Of a stretch of DNA of 12,130 nt, positions 7,486 to 12,130 are shown in pieces. The DNA lies in contig JAUWMD010000046.1 of the NCBI GenBank assembly GCA_030613345.1, positions 1 through 12,130 on the forward strand, given 5' to 3'. The position numbers and the translations under genes are program-made. Position 1 is the stretch's first letter. The number at the start of each line of letters is the position of its first letter. The notes below the pieces were generated by a model. The model searched no databases, had not been told where the DNA came from, and saw only the letters and a list, made by a program, of their open reading frames with translations. This DNA comes from Candidatus Krumholzibacteriota bacterium (lineage in GTDB: Bacteria > Krumholzibacteriota > Krumholzibacteriia > Krumholzibacteriales > Krumholzibacteriaceae).

Positions 7486-8815
7486 AGCCGGCTCGGTGCC
7501 CGGAAGCTTCCATGTGATGGCAAAGCCTGCAGGCCCGGCCTGCAACCTCAGGTGCGAGTACTGTTTCTACCTCGAGAAAGACGCCCTTTTCCCTGAAGTG
7601 GAGGAGTATCGGATGTCCGACGAGGTCCTTGAGGCGTACATCCGTCAGAACTACGAGTCGCAGGACCCTTCGATCCCCGAGTACCTCTTCGCCTGGCAGG
7701 GCGGAGAGCCGACGCTTCTCGGGATCGACTTCTTCCGCCGGGCGGTCGAGCTGGAGAGAAAATATTGCCCGGCGGGAAAGAAGTTCTCCAACACATTACA
7801 GACCAACGGCATTCTCCTCGACGACGAGTGGTGCGAGTTTCTCGCTCGCAACGACTTCCTTGTAGGGCTGAGCCTCGACGGCCCGAGAGAGATCCACGAC
7901 AGGTATCGCGTCGACAGGGGCGGGAACCCGACCTTCGACAGGGTGATGAAAGCCCTCCGGACGCTGCAGAAGCACGGGACGGAGTTCAACATCCTCGCCT
8001 GCGTCAATCGCGAGAGCTCGGAGCGTCCGCTCGATGTCTACAGGTTCTTCAGGGAGAACGGCGCGCGGTTCATCCAGTTCATCCCGATCGTCGAAAGGCT
8101 TCCCGGAAAGGGCGCCGAGGATCTCGGCCTCGAGCTGGCACTGCCGCCGTCTCTCGGCGGAGAGGATCCCGGTGTCGAGCTCACACTGCCGCCCTCTCTC
8201 GATGCGGAGAAAGCGGCTTCCACCGTGACGCCGTGGTCGGTCGAGCCTGCGGCCTACGGGGCGTTCCTCAATGCGATATTCGACGAATGGGTCAGGAAGG
8301 ATGTCGGTGAGATGTTCGTGATGACCTTCGAGTGGTCTCTGACCGCCTACATGGGCATGCCCGCCGCGGCCTGTTTCTTCGCCACCCGGTGCGGGACCGG
8401 CGTGATCCTCGAGCACAACGGGGACGTCTACTCGTGCGACCATTTCATGTATCCGGCATACCGGCTCGGCAACATTCTCGAGGATGATCTCGGGGCGATG
8501 GTCCGCTCGGAGAAGCAGATAGAGTTCGGCGCGCTGAAGGAGACGGCCCTGCCCCGCTACTGCACCGAGTGCGAGGTCCTCGCCGCTTGCCGCGGGGCCT
8601 GCCCGAAGCACCGCTTCGTCATGTCGCCGTACGGCGAACCGGGCCTCAACTACCTCTGCGAGGGATACAAGGATTACTTCACGCATATCAAGCCGTACCT
8701 CCACGCGATGGCGAAGCTCTACATGGAAGACAGGCCGATCTCCGAGATAATGGACCAGACGATCATCGTCATCCCGAAGGCGGGCAGTGAGGAGCACTGG
8801 ACGGGGAAGGCATGA
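7478..8815 (+). CDS. Anaerobic sulfatase-maturating enzyme (anSME)-type radical SAM/SPASM protein
   Basis: 445 residues. Enzymes of this family oxidise an active-site Cys or Ser of sulfatases to formylglycine in the cytoplasm under anaerobic conditions, using S-adenosylmethionine and three [4Fe-4S] clusters. The SAM cluster motif is Cys22-x3-Cys26-x2-Cys29, and GGEP is at 75-78. The SPASM cysteines match the spacing of the Clostridium perfringens enzyme: Cys299, Cys305, Cys320, Cys362, Cys365, Cys371, Cys375, Cys394. Asp321, right after Cys320, corresponds to its catalytic Asp277. Other family hallmarks are NGDVYSCDHF and LNYLCEGYK. ATG 7478 is preferred over the in-frame ATG 7436 because GGGAGG (7467-7472) is 5 nt upstream and family similarity starts soon after. 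The gene overlaps the LRR stop by 8 bp. Odd features are a tandem 15-residue duplication at 214-243 in the linker before the SPASM domain, and no sulfatase gene in the window. A related SPASM activity on another substrate is possible. Confidence 0.88.
   Translation: MSEAGSVPGSFHVMAKPAGPACNLRCEYCFYLEKDALFPEVEEYRMSDEVLEAYIRQNYESQDPSIPEYLFAWQGGEPTLLGIDFFRRAVELERKYCPAGKKFSNTLQTNGILLDDEWCEFLARNDFLVGLSLDGPREIHDRYRVDRGGNPTFDRVMKALRTLQKHGTEFNILACVNRESSERPLDVYRFFRENGARFIQFIPIVERLPGKGAEDLGLELALPPSLGGEDPGVELTLPPSLDAEKAASTVTPWSVEPAAYGAFLNAIFDEWVRKDVGEMFVMTFEWSLTAYMGMPAAACFFATRCGTGVILEHNGDVYSCDHFMYPAYRLGNILEDDLGAMVRSEKQIEFGALKETALPRYCTECEVLAACRGACPKHRFVMSPYGEPGLNYLCEGYKDYFTHIKPYLHAMAKLYMEDRPISEIMDQTIIVIPKAGSEEHWTGKA
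8117..8206 (+). repeat. Two 45-bp in-frame direct repeats inside the anSME gene
   Basis: Units 8117-8161 and 8162-8206 are directly adjacent and match at 35 of 45 bases by my count. They encode EDLGLELALPPSLGG and EDPGVELTLPPSLDA. The duplication keeps frame and lies between the radical SAM barrel and the SPASM region. Confidence 0.85.
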
Positions 8816-8859
8816 TCGATCGACCTCGACGAATGACACTGGTCAAGGGAGAGATCAAA

Positions 8860-10371
8860 ATGGATGAAACGAGTGCCCGCAGGATGTTCCGGAAGATCCT
8901 GATCGTCTTCATGCTCGTATCGATCGCCGCGGCGGTCTGTCCGGCCGACTCGGCTGCTGTAATAAGGGACAAGAATAAGGTCAGGGAGAAGCTCGCCGAT
9001 ATCGAGGGCCTCGTCTGGCACGGCGAGGATTCCCTGATGACATTTGAGAAACTGGCAGCCTACTGCGCCCCGATCCTCTGGTTCTCTCCCGACGAGCCGC
9101 TCCTCGAAGGGAAGTCCTGGGGAGAGATCCGGATCCCGATGGCATTCCCGTTCGAGGAGCCGGTCGACACACCGGTGGTCTACTACCGGATCAGGCGCCT
9201 TCTCATAAGGGAGGATGCAGGGTTGCACGATCTCGAGATCGATCCGGACGATCCGGGCGCGACGCTGCTCGACTTGAGCAAGCTGGCCGGACTGGATCTC
9301 GATTTCTTCTTCTACTACCCGACCGAGGAAGGCTTCGGCGGGCACGATCACGATGTCGAGTCTGTAGAGATGAAGGTCCTGTTCGGTGAAAAGGGACAAT
9401 TCGAAGAGCCGGTGTACGCAATGGCGGTCTGGAAGATCGTGGCGAAAGCTCACGGCGTTCTCTGGTACGACAATACCCTCGAAGTCGACGAATACACTAT
9501 TTTCCCCATGACGATCCTCGTCGAGGAGGGGAAGCACGCATCCTGCACCGACAAGAACGGCGACGGCTACTATACGCGGGGGTTCGACGTAAACCGGAGG
9601 ATCAACGATGCCTGGGGCGTGCGGGACATCATACGCAGCGGCGGGCTGAGTACCGGCGGATTCGAGGCGTGGATGGCGAAGGTCAGAAATGACGGAGACA
9701 GGGTCTTTCCTCCCCTGCCCGAGGACAGCCCGCACAGGGAGAAGTTTGTCGAGGACGGTGTCTACGCCCCGGATTATGCGAAATACGAGCTGAGGCCGTT
9801 CCCGACATCTGAGAAGGCCGAGGATGCTCTCAAGCCGTTTATCGACTCGAAGGGGTATCCAGAATGGCCAGAGCTCGAGGAGTTCGACGATCTCAAGCAG
9901 CTCTCAAGCTGGTTCGTCGAGGAGAGCTTCATGAAATCTATCGGGGTCGCCTATCGGTATGATGGTGATCACGGTGTGGTATTCGCCTTTCCGCTGTTTA
10001 TCGTGAAGAACTTCGAGGAGCAGATGAGCGGCGGCTGGATCGTCAACAGGGTCTATTTCAAGGACTACAAGCTCAGGGACGTCGGCTATAACCTCATGTA
10101 CACGACGTCGGCTTCGAGATGGGTCGACGGGTATTTCGCCCTCGGATTCGAGAGCGACGCATACGATACACCCGATGGGCAGGAGCGCAGGACCCTGTTC
10201 GTTAGCGAGACGGGGATAAAATTCAGGGCCTACCTCAAGCATTCACCTTTGAGCTTTCTCACGAAGCTGGGAACCGATTTCTGGGGACTTCGCATCGGCA
10301 TGAGGTACTACGGGGCATGGGAATTCTCCAATATAGGATACGTAGTCGAGATAGGCGCGGGGGTCTGGTAG
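8860..10371 (+). CDS. Exported Vps62/DUF946-like protein with possible C-terminal outer-membrane barrel
   Basis: 503 residues from ATG 8860, chosen over ATG 8812 because GGGAG (8847-8851) lies 8 nt upstream and the product then starts with a signal peptide (MDETSARRMFRKILIVFMLV, cut near ADSA, 30-32). Residues about 60-260 carry YCAPILWFSPDEP, GGHDHDVESVEM and EEGKHAS, which recall the Vps62/DUF946-type domain (the 'GDWE' and 'GKHGS' landmarks). This is a distant similarity judged by eye. DKNGDGYYTRGFD (231-243) looks like a calcium-binding DxNxDG loop. From about 355 the chain becomes a series of amphipathic strands rich in Tyr/Phe/Trp and ends GYVVEIGAGVW. A terminal aromatic residue of this kind is the usual signal of outer-membrane barrels. 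I infer a periplasmic or surface domain held by a small barrel. Function unknown. It lies 44 bp after the anSME gene and 27 bp before the Omp85 gene. Confidence 0.6.
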   Translation: MDETSARRMFRKILIVFMLVSIAAAVCPADSAAVIRDKNKVREKLADIEGLVWHGEDSLMTFEKLAAYCAPILWFSPDEPLLEGKSWGEIRIPMAFPFEEPVDTPVVYYRIRRLLIREDAGLHDLEIDPDDPGATLLDLSKLAGLDLDFFFYYPTEEGFGGHDHDVESVEMKVLFGEKGQFEEPVYAMAVWKIVAKAHGVLWYDNTLEVDEYTIFPMTILVEEGKHASCTDKNGDGYYTRGFDVNRRINDAWGVRDIIRSGGLSTGGFEAWMAKVRNDGDRVFPPLPEDSPHREKFVEDGVYAPDYAKYELRPFPTSEKAEDALKPFIDSKGYPEWPELEEFDDLKQLSSWFVEESFMKSIGVAYRYDGDHGVVFAFPLFIVKNFEEQMSGGWIVNRVYFKDYKLRDVGYNLMYTTSASRWVDGYFALGFESDAYDTPDGQERRTLFVSETGIKFRAYLKHSPLSFLTKLGTDFWGLRIGMRYYGAWEFSNIGYVVEIGAGVW

Positions 10372-10398
10372 GAGATCGGTGAACCGGAAGATAAGTGG

Positions 10399-11535
10399 AT
10401 GAGAAGGATCGTTCATGCGCTCGTTGTAACAGTGATGGTCATGGCAGCAGGCGGAGCTGCCCGCGCGCAAAGCACTGAAAAATCAGAGGGAACGGCTCCG
10501 TCGGACACGAGCTCCGGCGAGCAGGACTTCGGTCTCGAGATATTCGGCGGGCGGGCGAAACTCGCCGCCATCCCCATCCCCGCGTATAACGAATCGATTG
10601 GCTGGTCGATCGGGCTTGCAGTCGCCGCATTCTACAAGGCCAGCAGCAGCGACACCATATCACCCGAGTCGAGCACGGCTGTGTTCGGATTCTACGCGGA
10701 GAACAAGACGTGGGCCGCCGGCTTCTACCAGCAGCTCTATCTCGATGAGGACAGATGGAGGATAAAGGCCGGCGGGGCGGTCGCCGATATCAATTTCCAG
10801 ACATACCTCGATCTGCCCGAATGGCTCGGCGGCGGGACGTCCATAGATTACACGACGGAGACAGTGGGTGGCCTGGCGGAGGTCTCGAGACTTGCATGGA
10901 AAAGGCTCTATCTCGGCGCGAAATACAGATACATGCGCAGCCAGACAGAATTCCATGTGAAACTGCCGATCGACGCGGCGCTGGAGAAGAGGACCTTCTC
11001 GGGCCTGGGACTGGTCGCGACCTGGGATACGCGCGACAACATCTTCTATCCGCTATCCGGGTATCATGCAAACGTCTGGGCGCTCTGGAACAGGGACGCG
11101 ATCGGCAGCGACCGGGATTACGATATCTACTGGATCGAGGCGAGCGGCTTTAATGAGTACCGCAAGGGGCATGTCGTCGCCGCAAGGGTACACTCGCGTA
11201 TCGCTACTGGCAAGGTCCCATTTGAGGACAAGAGCGTATTCTTCTACATCGATCTCCGCGGTTATACTGACGGACGGTACAGGGCCGACCAGAGACATAC
11301 CCTGCAGGCCGAGTATCGATGGAATTTCTACAGGCGTTTCTTTGCGGTCGGATTCGGAGGCTTCGGCTGGTCGGTCGACGAGGTCTCCGAGATCAGTTGG
11401 GACGGCATCCTGCCGAGCGCCGGCATCGGACTGCGCTGGCGGATGATCTCCGATCCTCCCGTAAACATCGGTTTCGATTACGCCTGGGGCAGGGATGATG
11501 GTGCATTCTACTTCAGGATCGGCGAGGCGTTCTGA
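10399..11535 (+). CDS. Omp85-family (BamA/TamA-like) outer-membrane barrel lacking POTRA domains
   Basis: 378 residues. A signal peptide (MRRIVHALVVTVMVMAAGGA, cut after ARA about 23) and a short Ser/Thr-rich linker lead into a barrel of alternating strands from about 45 to the end. Omp85 landmarks are TWDTRDNIFYPLSGYHANV (208-226), the LRGY form of the conserved VRGY/F motif (286-289), LQAEYRWNF (302-310) and a C-terminal Phe378 in FYFRIGEAF. The length allows a 16-strand barrel but leaves no room for periplasmic POTRA repeats, unlike BamA or TamA. It is therefore unlikely to be the main assembly pore and is more likely a transport, anchoring or surface-display partner. GGAAG (10386-10390) lies 8 nt upstream of ATG 10399. 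Last gene of the operon; a strong terminator starts 81 bp downstream. Confidence 0.88.
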   Translation: MRRIVHALVVTVMVMAAGGAARAQSTEKSEGTAPSDTSSGEQDFGLEIFGGRAKLAAIPIPAYNESIGWSIGLAVAAFYKASSSDTISPESSTAVFGFYAENKTWAAGFYQQLYLDEDRWRIKAGGAVADINFQTYLDLPEWLGGGTSIDYTTETVGGLAEVSRLAWKRLYLGAKYRYMRSQTEFHVKLPIDAALEKRTFSGLGLVATWDTRDNIFYPLSGYHANVWALWNRDAIGSDRDYDIYWIEASGFNEYRKGHVVAARVHSRIATGKVPFEDKSVFFYIDLRGYTDGRYRADQRHTLQAEYRWNFYRRFFAVGFGGFGWSVDEVSEISWDGILPSAGIGLRWRMISDPPVNIGFDYAWGRDDGAFYFRIGEAF

Positions 11536-11616
11536 GCGGTCAGATCAAAAAGGGCCGCGTATTCGGGAAACTCGGCACAGTCAGTACGTCATACCAGGTG
11601 CGATGATAATTGCCGG

Positions 11617-11658
11617 AAAAAGGGGGAAGCGACCTCTAAAATCGCTTCACCCCTTTTT
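11617..11658 (+). terminator. Strong rho-independent terminator, probably bidirectional
   Basis: AAAAAGGGG (11617-11625) and GAAGCGA (11626-11632) pair with TCGCTTC (11642-11648) and CCCCTTTTT (11650-11658). This gives 16 bp with one bulged A (11649) and a 9-nt loop. The T-run after the stem on one strand is mirrored by the A-run on the other, so it can stop transcription in both directions. It ends the four-gene operon. Confidence 0.9.
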
Positions 11659-11701
11659 CTCTCTGCTCCTGCCGGTTCGGGTGATCCTGGATAACAATGC
11701 C

Positions 11702-11738
11702 GGGATTGCCGGAAAATTTTCCGGGGGAAAATAATCCC
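11702..11738. repeat. 16-bp perfect palindrome nested in an outer inverted repeat
   Basis: CCGGAAAATTTTCCGG (11709-11724) is a perfect palindrome. GGGATT (11702-11707) and AATCCC (11733-11738) form an outer inverted pair around it. A second GGAAAA (11726-11731) can compete for the central TTTTCC, so alternative hairpins are possible. It could be a protein-binding site or an RNA or cruciform structure. Confidence 0.7.
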
Positions 11739-11981
11739 GAGAAATCCCCCGCAGACTTCTCAAAGAAACACCGATATTTCTCGATATTTTAAAAGAATTT
11801 CGAAGATTTTACTTGACGCGATTTTCAGCCCCTTTTCCAGAAAGTCCATACCCCGCGCCTGTCTTCGCCCTGTGCGAGCCTCAATGCCCCCTGCTCCGCG
11901 CCTCTCGAAAATTCCGACTCAAAGTCCGCCTCGACCGCAGCCCGTGCCCTGAGCGCCGCCTGTGCGGGCGCCGAAAACCCG

Positions 11982-11990
11982 TGTTATAAT
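11982..11990 (+). promoter_or_regulatory. Perfect extended -10 motif (TGTTATAAT)
   Basis: TGn directly precedes TATAAT (11985-11990), which can work without a -35; none is seen. It points right, into the last 130 bp, where the plus strand carries AGGAGG (12031-12036) followed by ATGs. If the minus-strand reading at the edge is correct, this would drive antisense RNA or be a chance match. Confidence 0.35.
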
Positions 11991-12002
11991 ACCTGCGGGG
12001 CG

Positions 12003-12027
12003 GATGAAATGGAGAGGCACTTTCATC
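12003..12027. repeat. Short inverted repeat before the edge gene
   Basis: GATGAAA (12003-12009) and TTTCATC (12021-12027) form a perfect 7-bp stem with an 11-nt loop. The stem ends exactly at the minus-strand TAG (12028-12030). It lacks a T-tract and is not GC-rich, so it is not a typical terminator. Confidence 0.5.
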
Positions 12028-12130
12028 TAGAGGAGGATGATGACGATGAAGACGACGAAGCCCGCCAGCAGTTCCAGTATCTCGAGCCACAGACCCACCA
12101 GAGCTATCCCGGGCAGCAGGACCCTTGCTG
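12028..12130 (-). CDS. C-terminus of a hydrophobic membrane protein (partial, continues past right edge)
   Basis: The minus strand is open from the edge to TAG at 12030-12028, reading ARVLLPGIALVGLWLEIL and ending FVVFIVIILL. This is one continuous hydrophobic segment, as expected for a C-terminal membrane helix. Codon choice (CTG/CTC, GTC, ATC, high GC at third positions) fits the other genes. The purine-rich plus strand is then simply the complement of Val/Ile/Phe/Leu codons. The competing plus-strand frames give an acidic peptide starting at 12009 or a Ser/Thr-rich peptide starting at 12046, neither of which I recognise. The family cannot be named from 33 residues. If real, it converges on the Omp85 operon. 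Confidence 0.5.

Larger units (their letters stand above)
11659..12027. other. Intergenic region without a confident gene
   Basis: About 370 bp hold no open frame that I would call a gene. The left part (to about 11830) is markedly AT-rich for this window, with the nested palindrome at 11702-11738 and a 10-bp-period direct repeat CGATATTT at 11772-11779 and 11782-11789. The right part is GC-rich and is open on the minus strand from 11983 down to a TGA at 11825 (about 53 codons), but with no ATG or GTG and no ribosome site. It could be an eroded gene end or chance. Confidence 0.5.

Noticed and set aside
8812..8859. ATG 8812 overlapping the maturase stop as the start of the Vps62-like gene
   Set aside because: The ATGA overlap is attractive, but it would add a charged 16-residue extension before the signal peptide. 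ATG 8860 has GGGAG 8 nt upstream.
7796..9735. Long minus-strand open frames over the maturase and Vps62-like genes
   Set aside because: They are antisense shadows. The plus-strand genes have family motifs, ribosome sites and sensible spacing.
11495..11734. Small plus-strand ORF after the Omp85 gene
   Set aside because: It overlaps the end of the Omp85 gene in another frame and runs through the terminator hairpin; no ribosome site.
11813..11841. TTGACG as a -35 element
   Set aside because: No acceptable -10 hexamer occurs 16-18 bp downstream.

Overview
The window (12,130 bp, GC-rich) looks like a chromosome segment of a diderm bacterium. Evidence for an outer membrane is an Omp85-family barrel, a predicted lipoprotein and several exported proteins. 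A type IV pilus-associated protein lies at the left edge. One exported enzyme ends in a type IX-secretion/FlgD-like C-terminal sorting tail, a feature typical of the Fibrobacteres-Chlorobi-Bacteroidetes group and related candidate phyla (for example Eisenbacteria, Krumholzibacteria, Latescibacteria, Zixibacteria). I cannot place it more precisely. Most genes have good Shine-Dalgarno sites. I see no insertion sequences, CRISPR arrays, tRNA or rRNA.

Layout. 1-617 (+): 3' part of a PilX-like pilus protein, closed by a UUCG-loop terminator. 750-772: AT-rich dyad just upstream of an exported MsrA-MsrB fusion (800-1918, +). It converges with 32 bp spacing on an exported nucleotide-pyrophosphatase-like phosphodiesterase with an Ig-like domain and sorting tail (1951-3573, -), which appears to be read from a leaderless mRNA. 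Upstream of that on the same strand is a 924-residue cation P-type ATPase (3633-6407, -). A 202-bp divergent intergenic region separates it from the right-hand operon.

Right-hand operon (6610-11535, +): LRR lipoprotein, anaerobic-sulfatase-maturase-type radical SAM enzyme (8-bp overlap), an exported Vps62/DUF946-like protein whose C-terminus looks like an outer-membrane barrel, and an Omp85 barrel without POTRA domains. All are tightly spaced and one strong hairpin terminator follows. No sulfatase is present in the window, so the target of the maturase is open. The joint role of these four envelope genes is the best candidate here for something undescribed.

11536-12130: a mostly non-coding region with the terminator, a 16-bp perfect palindrome nested in a larger stem, an AT-rich patch and an extended -10 motif. 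The last 103 bp probably encode the hydrophobic C-terminus of a minus-strand membrane protein, although the plus strand offers a competing reading.
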